Assembly (NCBI RefSeq): GCF_964340395.1
Contig: NC_135568.1
Coordinates: 20,036,581 to 20,100,580, forward strand
DNA length: 64,000 nt
Origin: Glandiceps talaboti
Taxonomy: Eukaryota; Hemichordata; Enteropneusta; Spengelidae
Reading direction: 5' to 3'
A program made the translations under genes and the position numbers. Positions 43,744-57,242 of the stretch are shown one piece after another. A model generated the notes under the pieces. That model did not search any database. It was not told where the DNA came from and worked only from the letters and a program-made list of their open reading frames with translations. Each line of letters starts with the position of its first letter. Within the stretch, counting starts at the first letter, position 1.

Positions 43744-46700
43744 TTAGGTATAGTATGTTTGATGTCCTACTTTAGGTATAGTATGTTTGATGTCCTACTT
43801 TAGGTATAGTATGTTTGATGTCCTACTTTAGGTATAGTATGTTTGATGTCCTACTTTAGGTATAGTATGTTTGATGTCCTACTTTAGGTATAGTATGTTT
43901 GATGTCCTACTTTAGGTATTGTATGTTTGATGTCCTACTTTAGGTATAGTATGTTTGATGTCCTACTTTAGGTATAGTATGTTTGATGTCCTACTTTAGG
44001 TATAGTATGTCTGATGTCCTACTTTAGGTATAGTATGTTTGATGTCCTACTTTAGGTATAGTATGTTTGATGTCCTACTTTAGGTATAGTATGTTTGATG
44101 TCCTACTTTAGGTATACAAATGTAGTATGTTTGATGTCCTACTTTAGGTATACAAATGTAGTATGTTTGATGTCCTACTTTAGGTATAGTATGTTTGATG
44201 TCCTACTTTAGGTATAGTATGTTTAATGTCCTACTTTAGGTATAGTATGTTTGATGTCCTACTTTAGGTATAGTATGTTTGATGTCCTACTTTAGGTATA
44301 GTATGTTTGATGTCCTACTTTAGGTATAGTATGTTTGATGTCCTACTTTAGGTATAGTATGTTTAATGTCCTACTTTAGGTATTGTATGTTTGATGTCCT
44401 ACTTTAGGTATAGTATGTTTGATGTCCTACTTTAGGTATTGTATGTTTGATGTCCTACTTTAGGTATAGTATGTTTGATGTCCTACTTTAGGTATACAAA
44501 TGTAGTATGTTTGATGTCCTACTTTAGGTATAGTATGTCTGATGTCCTACTTTAGGTATACAAATGTAGTATGTTTGATGTCCTACTTTAGGTATAGTAT
44601 GTTTGATGTCCTACTTTAGGTATAGTATGTTTGATGTCCTACTTTAGGTATAGTATGTTTGATGTCCTACTTTAGGTATAGTATGTTTGATGTCCTACTT
44701 TAGGTATAGTATGTTTAATGTCCTACTTTAGGTATTGTATGTTTGATGTCCTACTTTAGGTATTGTATGTTTGATGTCCTACTTTAGGTATAGTATGTTT
44801 GATGTCCTACTTTAGGTATAGTATGTTTGATGTCCTACTTTAGGTATTGTATGTTTGATGTCCTACTTTAGGTATTGTATGTTTGATGTCCTACTTTAGG
44901 TATAGTATGTTTGATGTCCTACTTTAGGTATAGTATGTTTGATGTCCTACTTTAGGTATAGTATGTTTGATGTCCTACTTTAGGTATAGTATGTTTGATG
45001 TCCTACTTTAGGTATTGTATGTTTGATGTCCTACTTTAGGTATACAAATGTAGTATGTTTGATGTCCTACTTTAGGTATAGTATGTTTGATGTCCTACTT
45101 TAGGTATAGTATGTTTGATGTCCTACTTTAGGTATAGTATGTTTGATGTCCTACTTTAGGTATAGTATGTTTGATGTCCTACTTTAGGTATAGTATGTTT
45201 GATGTCCTACTTTAGGTATAGTATGTTTGATGTCCTACTTTAGGTATAGTATGTTTGATGTCCTACTTTAGGTATAGTATGTTTGATGTCCTACTTTAGG
45301 TATAGTATGTTTGATGTCCTACTTTAGGTATAGTATGTTTGATGTCCTACTTTAGGTATTGTATGTTTGATGTCCTACTTTAGGTATAGTATGTTTAATG
45401 TCCTACTTTAGGTATTGTATGTTTGATGTCCTACTTTAGGTATAGTATGTTTGATGTCCTACTTTAGGTATAGTATGTTTGATGTCCTACTTTAGGTATA
45501 GTATGTTTGATGTCCTACTTTAGGTATTGTATGTTTGATGTCCTACTTTAGGTATAGTATGTTTGATGTCCTACTTTAGGTATTGTATGTTTGATGTCCT
45601 ACTTTAGGTATAGTATGTTTGATGTCCTACTTTAGGTATAGTATGTTTGATGTCCTACTTTAGGTATAGTATGTTTGATGTCCTACTTTAGGTATAGTAT
45701 GTTTGATGTCCTACTTTAGGTATAGTATGTTTGATGTCCTACTTTAGGTATAGTATGTTTGATGTCCTACTTTAGGTATAGTATGTTTGATGTCCTACTT
45801 TAGGTATAGTATGTTTGATGTCCTACTTTAGGTATAGTATGTTTGATGTCCTACTTTAGGTATTGTATGTTTGATGTCCTACTTTAGGTATAGTATGTTT
45901 GATGTCCTACTTTAGGTATAGTATGTTTGATGTCCTACTTTAGGTATAGTATGTTTGATGTCCTACTTTAGGTATAGTATGTTTGATGTCCTACTTTAGG
46001 TATAGTATGTTTGATGTCCTACTTTAGGTATTGTATGTTTGATGTCCTACTTTAGGTATAGTATGTTTAATGTCCTACTTTAGGTATTGTATGTTTGATG
46101 TCCTACTTTAGGTATAGTATGTTTGATGTCCTACTTTAGGTATAGTATGTTTGATGTCCTACTTTAGGTATAGTATGTTTGATGTCCTACTTTAGGTATT
46201 GTATGTTTGATGTCCTACTTTAGGTATAGTATGTTTGATGTCCTACTTTAGGTATTGTATGTTTGATGTCCTACTTTAGGTATAGTATGTTTGATGTCCT
46301 ACTTTAGGTATAGTATGTTTGATGTCCTACTTTAGGTATAGTATGTTTGATGTCCTACTTTAGGTATAGTATGTTTGATGTCCTACTTTAGGTATTGTAT
46401 GTTTGATGTCCTACTTTAGGTATAGTATGTTTGATGTCCTACTTTAGGTATAGTATGTTTGATGTCCTACTTTAGGTATAGTATGTTTGATGTCCTACTT
46501 TAGGTATAGTATGTTTGATGTCCTACTTTAGGTATAGTATGTTTGATGTCCTACTTTAGGTATTGTATGTTTGATGTCCTACTTTAGGTATAGTATGTTT
46601 GATGTCCTACTTTAGGTATAGTATGTTTGATGTCCTACTTTAGGTATAGTATGTTTGATGTCCTACTTGAGGTATTGTATGTTTGATGTCCTACTTTAGG

Positions 46701-49700
46701 TATAGTATGTTTGATGTCCTACTTTAGGTATAGTATGTTTGATGTCCTACTTTAGGTATAGTATGTTTGATGTCCTACTTGAGGTATTGTATGTTTGATG
46801 TCCTACTTTAGGTATAGTATGTTTGATGTCCTACTTTAGGTATAGTATGTTTGATGTCCTACTTTAGGTATAGTATGTTTGATGTCCTACTTTAGGTATA
46901 GTATGTTTGATGTCCTACTTTAGGTATAGTATGTTTGATGTCCTACTTTAGGTATAGTATGTTTGATGTCCTACTTTAGGTATTGTATGTTTGATGTCCT
47001 ACTTTAGGTATAGTATGTTTGATGTCCTACTTTAGGTATAGTATGTTTGATGTCCTACTTTAGGTATAGTATGTCTGATGTCCTACTTTAGGTATAGTAT
47101 GTTTGATGTCCTACTTTAGGTATAGTATGTTTGATGTCCTACTTTAGGTATAGTATGTTTGATGTCCTACTTTAGGTATACAAATGTAGTATGTTTGATG
47201 TCCTACTTTAGGTATACAAATGTAGTATGTTTGATGTCCTACTTTAGGTATAGTATGTTTGATGTCCTACTTTAGGTATAGTATGTTTAATGTCCTACTT
47301 TAGGTATAGTATGTTTGATGTCCTACTTTAGGTATAGTATGTTTGATGTCCTACTTTAGGTATAGTATGTTTGATGTCCTACTTTAGGTATAGTATGTTT
47401 GATGTCCTACTTTAGGTATAGTATGTTTAATGTCCTACTTTAGGTATTGTATGTTTGATGTCCTACTTTAGGTATAGTATGTTTGATGTCCTACTTTAGG
47501 TATTGTATGTTTGATGTCCTACTTTAGGTATAGTATGTTTGATGTCCTACTTTAGGTATACAAATGTAGTATGTTTGATGTCCTACTTTAGGTATAGTAT
47601 GTCTGATGTCCTACTTTAGGTATACAAATGTAGTATGTTTGATGTCCTACTTTAGGTATAGTATGTTTGATGTCCTACTTTAGGTATAGTATGTTTGATG
47701 TCCTACTTTAGGTATAGTATGTTTGATGTCCTACTTTAGGTATAGTATGTTTGATGTCCTACTTTAGGTATAGTATGTTTAATGTCCTACTTTAGGTATT
47801 GTATGTTTGATGTCCTACTTTAGGTATTGTATGTTTGATGTCCTACTTTAGGTATAGTATGTTTGATGTCCTACTTTAGGTATAGTATGTTTGATGTCCT
47901 ACTTTAGGTATTGTATGTTTGATGTCCTACTTTAGGTATTGTATGTTTGATGTCCTACTTTAGGTATAGTATGTTTGATGTCCTACTTTAGGTATAGTAT
48001 GTTTGATGTCCTACTTTAGGTATAGTATGTTTGATGTCCTACTTTAGGTATAGTATGTTTGATGTCCTACTTTAGGTATTGTATGTTTGATGTCCTACTT
48101 TAGGTATACAAATGTAGTATGTTTGATGTCCTACTTTAGGTATAGTATGTTTGATGTCCTACTTTAGGTATAGTATGTTTGATGTCCTACTTTAGGTATA
48201 GTATGTTTGATGTCCTACTTTAGGTATAGTATGTTTGATGTCCTACTTTAGGTATAGTATGTTTGATGTCCTACTTTAGGTATAGTATGTTTGATGTCCT
48301 ACTTTAGGTATAGTATGTTTGATGTCCTACTTTAGGTATAGTATGTTTGATGTCCTACTTTAGGTATAGTATGTTTGATGTCCTACTTTAGGTATAGTAT
48401 GTTTGATGTCCTACTTTAGGTATTGTATGTTTGATGTCCTACTTTAGGTATAGTATGTTTAATGTCCTACTTTAGGTATTGTATGTTTGATGTCCTACTT
48501 TAGGTATAGTATGTTTGATGTCCTACTTTAGGTATAGTATGTTTGATGTCCTACTTTAGGTATAGTATGTTTGATGTCCTACTTTAGGTATTGTATGTTT
48601 GTTGTCCTACTTTAGGTATAGTATGTTTGATGTCCTACTTTAGGTATTGTATGTTTGATGTCCTACTTTAGGTATAGTATGTTTGATGTCCTACTTTAGG
48701 TATAGTATGTTTGATGTCCTACTTTAGGTATAGTATGTTTGATGTCCTACTTTAGGTATAGTATGTTTGATGTCCTACTTTAGGTATAGTATGTTTGATG
48801 TCCTACTTTAGGTATAGTATGTTTGATGTCCTACTTTAGGTATAGTATGTTTGATGTCCTACTTTAGGTATAGTATGTTTGATGTCCTACTTTAGGTATA
48901 GTATGTTTGATGTCCTACTTGAGGTATTGTATGTTTGATGTCCTACTTTAGGTATAGTATGTTTGATGTCCTACTTTAGGTATAGTATGTTTGATGTCCT
49001 ACTTTAGGTATAGTATGTTTGATGTCCTACTTTAGGTATAGTATGTTTGATGTCCTACTTTAGGTATAGTATGTTTGATGTCCTACTTTAGGTATAGTAT
49101 GTTTGATGTCCTACTTTAGGTATTGTATGTTTGATGTCCTACTTTAGGTATAGTATGTTTGATGTCCTACTTTAGGTATAGTATGTTTGATGTCCTACTT
49201 TAGGTATAGTATGTTTGATGTCCTACTTTAGGTATAGTATGTTTGATGTCCTACTTTAGGTATAGTATGTTTGATGTCCTACTTTAGGTATTGTATGTTT
49301 GATGTCCTACTTTAGGTATAGTATGTTTGATGTCCTACTTTAGGTATAGTATGTTTGATGTCCTACTTTAGGTATAGTATGTTTGATGTCCTACTTGAGG
49401 TATTGTATGTTTGATGTCCTACTTTAGGTATAGTATGTTTGATGTCCTACTTTAGGTATAGTATGTTTGATGTCCTACTTTAGGTATAGTATGTTTGATG
49501 TCCTACTTTAGGTATAGTATGTTTGATGTCCTACTTTAGGTATTGTATGTTTGATGTCCTACTTTAGGTATAGTATGTTTGATGTCCTACTTTAGGTATA
49601 GTATGTTTGATGTCCTACTTTAGGTATAGTATGTTTGATGTCCTACTTTAGGTATAGTATGTTTGATGTCCTACTTTAGGTATAGTGTGTTTGATGTCCT

Positions 49701-52700
49701 ACTTTAGGTATTGTATGTTTGATGTCCTACTTTAGGTATAGTATGTTTGATGTCCAACTTTAGGTATAGTATGTTTGATGTCCTACTTTAGGTATTGTAT
49801 GTTTGATGTCCTACTTTAGGTATAGTATGTTTGATGTCCTACTTTAGGTATAGTATGTTTGATGTCCTACTTTAGGTATAGTATGTTTGATGTCCTACTT
49901 TAGGTATTGTATGTTTGATGTCCTACTTTAGGTATTGTATGTTTGATGTCCTACTTTAGGTATAGTATGTTTGATGTCCTACTTTAGGTATAGTATGTTT
50001 GATGTCCTACTTTAGGTATAGTATGTTTGATGTCCTACTTTAGGTATAGTATGTTTGATGTCCTACTTTAGGTATAGTATGTTTGATGTCCTACTTTAGG
50101 TATAGTATGTTTGATGTCCTACTTTAGGTATAGTATGTTTGATGTCCTACTTTAGGTATAGTATGTTTGATGTCCTACTTTAGGTATAGTATGTTTGATG
50201 TCCTACTTTAGGTATAGTATGTTTGATGTCCTACTTTAGGTATAGTATGTTTGATGTCCTACTTTAGGTATTGTATGTTTGATGTCCTACTTTAGGTATA
50301 GTATGTTTGATGTCCTACTTTAGGTATTGTATGTTTGATGTCCTACTTTAGGTATAGTATGTTTGATGTCGTACTTTAGGTATTGTATGTTTGATGTCCT
50401 ACTTTAGGTATAGTATGTTTGATGTCCTACTTTAGGTATAGTATGTTTGATGTCCTACTTTAGGTATAGTATGTTTGATGTCCTACTTTAGGTATAGTAT
50501 GTTTGATGTCCTACTTTAGGTATAGTATGTTTGATGTCCTACTTTAGGTATAGTATGTTTGATGTCCTACTTTAGGTATAGTATGTTTGATGTCCTACTT
50601 TAGGTATAGTATGTTTGATGTCCTACTTTAGGTATAGTATGTTTAATGTCCTACTTTAGGTATTGTATGTTTGATGTCCTACTTTAGGTATTGTATGTTT
50701 GATGTCCTACTTTAGGTATAGTATGTTTGATGTCCTACTTTAGGTATAGTATGTTTGATGTCCTACTTTAGGTATAGTATGTTTGATGTCCTACTTTAGG
50801 TATTGTATGTTTGATGTCCTACTTTAGGTATAGTATGTTTGATGTCCTACTTTAGGTATAGTATGTTTGATGTCCTACTTTAGGTATAGTATGTTTGATG
50901 TCCTACTTTAGGTATAGTATGTTTGATGTCCTACTTTAGGTATAGTATGTTTGATGTCCTACTTTAGGTATAGTATGTTTGATGTCCTACTTTAGGTATA
51001 GTATGTTTGATGTCCTACTTTAGGTATAGTATGTTTGATGTCCTACTTTAGGTATAGTATGTTTGATGTCCTACTTTAGGTATAGTATGTTTGATGTCCT
51101 ACTTTAGGTATTGTATGTTTGATGTCCTACTTTAGGTATTGTATGTTTGATGTCCTACTTTAGGTATAGTATGTTTGATGTCCTACTTTAGGTATAGTAT
51201 GTTTGATGTCCTACTTTAGGTATAGTATGTTTGATGTCCTACTTTAGGTATAGTATGTTTGATGTCCTACTTTAGGTATAGTATGTTTGATGTCCTACTT
51301 TAGGTATAGTATGTTTGATGTCCTACTTTAGGTATAGTATGTTTGATGTCCTACTTTAGGTATTGTATGTTTGATGTCCTACTTTAGGTATTGTATGTTT
51401 GATGTCCTACTTTAGGTATAGTATGTTTGATGTCCTACTTTAGGTATAGTATGTTTGATGTCCTACTTTAGGTATAGTATGTTTGATGTCCTACTTTAGG
51501 TATAGTATGTTTGATGTCCTACTTTAGGTATAGTATGTTTGATGTCCTACTTTAGGTATAGTATGTTTGATGTCCTACTTTAGGTATAGTATGTTTGATG
51601 TCCTACTTTAGGTATTGTATGTTTGATGTCCTACTTTAGGTATAGTATGTTTGATGTCCTACTTTAGGTATTGTATGTTTGATGTCCTACTTTAGGTATA
51701 GTATGTTTGATGTCCTACTTTAGGTATAGTATGTTTGATGTCCTACTTTAGGTATAGTATGTTTGATGTCCTACTTTAGGTATTGTATGTTTGATGTCCT
51801 ACTTTAGGTATAGTATGTTTGATGTCCTACTTTAGGTATAGTATGTTTGATGTCCTACTTTAGGTATAGTATGTTTGATGTCCTACTTTAGGTATAGTAT
51901 GTTTGATGTCCTACTTTAGGTATAGTATGTTTGATGTCCTACTTTAGGTATAGTATGTTTGATGTCCTACTTTAGGTATAGTATGTTTGATGTCCTACTT
52001 TAGGTATAGTATGTTTGATGTCCTACTTTAGGTATAGTATGTTTGATGTCCTACTTTAGGTATAGTATGTTTGATGTCATACTTTAGGTATTGTATGTTT
52101 GATGTCCTACTTTAGGTATAGTGTGTTTGATGTCCTACTTTAGGTATACAAATGTAGTATGTTTGATGTCCTACTTTAGGTATAGTATGTTTGATGTCCT
52201 ACTTTAGGTATAGTATGTTTGATGTCCTACTTTAGGTATAGTATGTTTGATGTCCTACTTTAGGTATAGTATGTTTGATGTCGTACTTTTGGTATAGTAT
52301 GTTTGATGTCCTACTTTAGGTATAGTATGTTTGATGTCCTACTTTAGGTATAGTATGTTTGATGTCCTACTTTAGGTATTGTATGTTTGATGTCCTACTT
52401 TAGGTATAGTATGTTTGATGTCCTACTTTAGGTATAGTATGTTTGATGTCCTACTTTAGGTATTGTATGTTTGATGTCCTACTTTAGGTATAGTATGTTT
52501 GATGTCCTACTTTAGGTATAGTGTGTTTGATGTCCTACTTTAGGTATAGTATGTTTGATGTCCTACTTTAGGTATAGTATGTTTGATGTCCTACTTTAGG
52601 TATTGTATGTTTGATGTCCTACTTTAGGTATAGTATGTTTGATGTCCTACTTTAGGTATAGTATGTTTGATGTCCTACTTTAGGTATAGTATGTTTGATG

Positions 52701-54058
52701 TCGTACTTTAGGTATAGTATGTTTGATGTCCTACTTTAGGTATAGTATGTTTGATGTCCTACTTTAGGTATAGTATGTTTGATGTCCTACTTTAGGTATT
52801 GTATGTTTGATGTCCTACTTTAGGTATAGTATGTTTGATGTCCTACTTTAGGTATAGTATGTTTGATGTCCTACTTTAGGTATAGTATATTTGATGTCCT
52901 ACTTTAGGTATTGTATGTTTGATGTCCTACTTTAGGTATAGTATGTTTGATGTCCTACTTTAGGTATAGTATGTTTGATGTCCTACTTTAGGTATTGTAT
53001 GTTTGGTGTCCTACTTTAGGTATAGTATGTTTGATGTCCTACTTTAGGTATAGTATGTTTGATGTCCTACTTTAGGTATAGTATGTTTGATGTCCTACTT
53101 TAGGTATAGTATGTTTGATGTCCTACTTTAGGTATAGTATGTTTGATGTCCTACTTTAGGTATAGTATGTTTGATGTCCTACTTTAGGTATAGTATGTTT
53201 GATGTCCTACTTTAGGTATAGTATGTTTGATGTCCTACTTTAGGTATAGTATGTTTGATGTCCTACTTTAGGTATTGTATGTTTGATGTCCTACTTTAGG
53301 TATAGTATGTTTGATGTCCTACTTTAGGTATAGTATGTTTGATGTCCTACTTTAGGTATAGTATGTTTGATGTCCTACTTTAGGTATAGTATGTTTGATG
53401 TCCTACTTTAGGTATAGTATGTTTGATGTCCTACTTTAGGTATAGTATGTTTGATGTCCTACTTTAGGTATAGTATGTTTGATGTCCTACTTTAGGTATA
53501 GTATGTTTGATGTCCTACTTTAGGTATAGTATGTTTGATGTCCTACTTTAGGTATAGTATGTTTGATGTCCTACTTTAGGTATAGTATGTTTGATGTCCT
53601 ACTTTAGGTATTGTATGTTTGATGTCCTACTTTAGGTATAGTATGTTTGATGTCCTACTTTAGGTATAGTATGTTTGATGTCCTACTTTAGGTATTGTAT
53701 GTTTGATGTCCTACTTTAGGTATAGTATGTTTGATGTCCTACTTTAGGTATAGTATGTTTGATGTCCTACTTTAGGTATAGTATGTTTGATGTCCTACTT
53801 TAGGTATAGTATGTTTGATGTCCTACTTTAGGTATTGTATGTTTGATGTCCTACTTTAGGTATAGTATGTTTGATGTCCTACTTTAGGTATACAAATGTA
53901 GTATGTTTGATGTCCTACTTTAGGTATACAAATGTAGTATGTTTGATGTCCTACTTTAGGTATACAAATGTAGTATGTTTGATGTCCTACTTTAGGTATA
54001 CAAATGTAGTATGTTTGATGTCCTACTTTAGGTATAGTATGTTTGATGTCCTACTTTA
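43744..54058. repeat. 27-bp minisatellite, about 380 copies
   Basis: Units are tttgatgtcctactttaggt plus atagtatg, with variants attgtatg, ttaatg, gtctgatg and a 36-bp form containing atacaaatgtagtatg. It fills about 10.3 kb of an 11.3-kb intron. Every unit holds TCCTACTTTAG|GTATAG, an acceptor-like pyrimidine tract and AG followed at once by a donor-like GTATAG. Variant order shows multi-unit duplication (see findings). The 62-residue frame at its end is a repeat product. Confidence 0.98.
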
Positions 54059-54275
54059 GAAAGGTAATGTTATGTGTACTGTATTTGATGGCCTTACACC
54101 AAGGAATCATGACTGACTTTCACATCAACACAGGATGTGTGATTGGTTTATGTAGACAGCCTTGTATGAGAGTCACATTACTTCCAGGTAGGCTAATTTT
54201 AGAACATGTCCTCTAGAAGAGTTCCTGATAGTTATGAGTATTTGACCCTTAACCCTTAACCTTTGACATTGACAG
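54059..54275 (+). other. Intron 3' end before exon 8
   Basis: Single-copy sequence with a pyrimidine-rich stretch (cccttaacccttaacctttg) ahead of the acceptor GACATTGACAG at 54275. Confidence 0.7.
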
Positions 54276-54540
54276 GTTTGCTCAGTACTTGAAAGTCTTG
54301 AAATAGAATACCAAAGAGACGAAGACTGGTGTGGTGGAGGAGAGAAAGGACCAACAAGTGAACAACTGATCAATCAGATGATCACCAAGCATTTAGAACA
54401 AAAAGAAGCATTTCTGAAAGCTTGTACACTTGCCAGACGAAATGCTGAGGTCTTTTTGAAATATGTCAATAGAAGTAATTACAATCAGCCGGGAACATTA
54501 GTCAATCGGGGTAGCAGAGGACCGGAAGCTACTGTCAAAG
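54276..54540 (+). CDS. trio: Trio/Kalirin-family RhoGEF, spectrin-repeat exon 8 (last in window)
   Basis: 265 nt, starts in phase 0 and ends after one base of the next codon at AAAG|GTAAAT. The peptide begins VCSVLESLEIEYQRDEDWCG, continues through ITKHLEQKEAFLKACTLARR and NAEVFLKYVNRSNYNQPG, and ends RGPEATVK. KHLEQKEAFLKACTLARRNA is identical to the block I recall from vertebrate Trio/Kalirin, and EEDWCGG-type sequence precedes it. The linker after NRSN is diverged, as in other species. The next exon, expected to begin a segment like LNELFQRENRVL, is not present in the remaining 9.4 kb. Confidence 0.96.
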
Positions 54541-54765
54541 GTAAATTACTAAAACTTTCAAAGTACATGATATTGTTGTACGTTTAACAAAGTACTAGCA
54601 ATAGACTTGATGTGGGTTTTTTTTTTCACTTCATGTTTTGTTATAGCTATTGTGTTAAAAAAAGACCAAAAACAAAACATATAAAAATTTATTTGTTATC
54701 ATTATCTATACTGGTTTTAGAACCTTGGCAACATTTCAGATAATTATGACAATAAATCTTTTGTA
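54541..54765 (+). other. Intron 5' segment after exon 8
   Basis: AT-rich single-copy sequence. Nothing else is recognised. Confidence 0.6.
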
Positions 54766-55012
54766 GATACTGCTAAGATAGGTTTTACCTAGGTTATCAT
54801 TCCCACCAAAATAATATGGTTGTTGTAGACACTGCTAAGATAGGTTTTACCTAGGTTATCATTCCCACCAAAATAATACGGTTGTTGTAGACACTGCTAA
54901 GATAGGTTTTACCTAGGTTATCATTCCCACCAAAATAATATGGTTGTTGTAGACACTGCTAAGATAGATTTTACCTAGGTTATCATTCCCACCAAAATAA
55001 TATGGTTGTTGA
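54766..55012. repeat. 62-bp minisatellite, 4 copies
   Basis: Units comprise actgctaagataggttttac, ctaggttatcattcccacca and aaataatatggttgttgtag, nearly identical to one another. Confidence 0.94.
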
Positions 55013-55497
55013 ACCAGGGTAGTACACAAATGAAAGTATAATAAAAATGACTTCTGATAACAAACTATCAAAAGTGTGAAGGAAGGTCATAATCAAAAGG
55101 AAGTTGACAATGTTCGTTATTTCATTTGTGTTTCACAAGTAATAGTCATTTTTATACAAACCAACATTAGATGGAGAGGCAAGAGATTGTGGTAAGACTG
55201 CATATGGGAACAAAGGTTTACCTACATTTACCTACATTTACCTACTAGTAGGTTTTGTCCTTGAAACTAAATCAATTGATGGATTGAAATCAAAGCCAGG
55301 GAGTGTTTCTATTGTTAACAGTTATCTTAACAAAAAACCTATCAACTTTCTACAACGTGTTTGTTTATTGGTCAATGTCAACTTATCTAAACATATCAAT
55401 TGCACCAGTCACTCAATCAAATCTGTAAAGGGCCACTTAGCTAGAAGGACACAATGTAAAATAATGATCAGAAATACAACCCCTTTCACTGAACTGT
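55013..55497. other. Intron sequence, no gene recognised
   Basis: AT-rich DNA with a small triplicate of acatttacct (about 55218-55242). A 72-residue plus-strand frame at 55284-55502 resembles no known family and shows no Trio similarity. Confidence 0.6.
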
Positions 55498-56328
55498 TAT
55501 AACTTAGTGTGTAAATAATGAAATACAATCTCTTTCACTGAACTGTTACAACTTAGTGTGTAAATAATGAAATACAATCTCTTTCACTGAACTGTTACAA
55601 CTTAGTGTGTAAATAATGAAATACAATCTCTTTCACTGAACTGTTACAACTTAGTGTGTAAATAATGAAATACAATCTCTTTCACTGAACTGTTACAACT
55701 TAGTGTGTAAATAATGAAATACAATCTCTTTCACTGAACTGTTACAACTTAGTGTGTAAATAATGAAATACAATCTCTTTCACTGAACTGTTATAACTTA
55801 GTGTGTAAATAATGAAATACAATCTCTTTCACTGAACTGTTACAACTTAGTGTGTAAATAATGAAATACAATCTCTTTCACTGAACTGTTACAACTTAGT
55901 GTGTAAATAATGAAATACAATCTCTTTCACTGAACTGTTATAACTTAGTGTGTAAATAATGAAATACAATCTCTTTCACTGAACTGTTACAACTTAGTGT
56001 GTAAATAATGAAATACAATCTCTTTCACTGAACTGTTACAACTTAGTGTGTAAATAATGAAATACAATCTCTTTCACTGAACTGTTATAACTTAGTGTGT
56101 AAATAATGAAATACAATCTCTTTCACTGAACTGTTATAACTTAGTGTGTAAATAATGAAATACAATCTCTTTCACTGAACTGTTACAACTTAGTGTGTAA
56201 ATAATGAAATACAATCTCTTTCACTGAACTGTTACAACTTAGTGTGTAAATAATGAAATACAATCTCTTTCACTGAACTGTTACAACTTAGTGTGTAAAT
56301 AATGAAATACAATCTCTTTCACTATACT
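55498..56328. repeat. 49-bp minisatellite, about 17 copies
   Basis: Units comprise aacttagtgtgtaaataatg, aaatacaatctctttcactg and aactgttac, almost invariant apart from ttacaac/ttataac. The high identity suggests recent expansion. Confidence 0.96.
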
Positions 56329-56372
56329 GTAACTATACAGTAATATAAATCATAAGTATTAATCCTCATTTA

Positions 56373-56422
56373 ATAGGTATTGTGTCATTAGCTATAGTAA
56401 CATATATAGGTATTGTGTCATT
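56373..56422. repeat. First copies of the 33-bp array, left of an inserted element
   Basis: Two partial units (taggtattgtgtcattagct) precede the element at 56423. The main array begins at 57239 on its other side. Confidence 0.8.
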
Positions 56423-57242
56423 AGTCTCCGCTGGACGAAGTCCGCGACGGGGACTTATGGATTGGGTTCCATCTGTCCGTGCGTCCGTCCGTCCGTCCGT
56501 CCGTCCGTCCGAAGCCGTTTCTTGGAGATGCCTGGACCGATTTTTTTCAAACTTGGTACAGGGGCAACATACAATGGCATACATATGCACGTCAATTTGT
56601 TTTATGATACGATCCAATATGGCCGACTAGCAGCCATTTTGTTTGCAAATTTTCCATGTCCAAAGCCATAACTCGGACATGCTTGAACAGATCTCGTTCA
56701 AAGTTGGTATTAGGACAGTGTTCTATGACATACATGTGCATATCCATTTTCATCATGATACGATCCAATATGGCTGCCTGGCAGCCATTTTGTTTGCGAA
56801 TTTTCCATGTCCAAAGCCATAACTCAGACATGCTTTAACAGATCTCATTCAAAGTTGGTATTAGGACAGTGTTCTATGACGTACATGTGTATATTCATTG
56901 TTGTTGTGATACGATCCAATATGGCCGCCTGGTAGCCATTTTGTTTGTGATTTTTCTATGTCCAAAGCCATAACTCAGACATGCTTGAACATATCTCATT
57001 CAAAGTTGGTATTAGGACAGTGTTCTATGACATACATGTGCATATCCATTTTCGTCGTGGTATGATCCCCCATACCCAACCAATCCTTTATTGTTGTAGG
57101 CATGTTCCATGTCCAACAAGCAGACACAACATATCTAAGTGTGTTTGATTTAGGTTCACAAGTGTTGTTGCGTGATCAGAGTAGTGATAATTCCTTAAAA
57201 TCCAATCATAGTGGGGACTATGTCATTCTCAATGACTTGTTA
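56423..57242 (+). mobile_element. Dispersed repeat, copy 2, beginning with the AGTCYCCG stem-loop
   Basis: It starts with AGTCTCCG/CGGGGACT around GGAC-GAA-GTCC (56423-56455), the same fold as at 43544, then tatggattgggttccatctg and a (GTCC)n run (about 56475-56511). About three ~173-bp units follow (56545-57060; gccataactcggacatgctt, aatatggccgcctggtagcc). The end is gatttaggttcacaagtgtt and agtggggactatgtcattct, shared with copy 1 at 37800-37858. AGTCYCC at the start and GGGGACT near the end are an inverted pair. No protein is encoded; the class is unknown. It lies inside the 33-bp array. Confidence 0.7.

Noticed and set aside
43744-54058. Telomeric repeat (the unit contains TTTAGG)
   Set aside because: The hexamer occurs once per 27-bp unit and is never itself in tandem.
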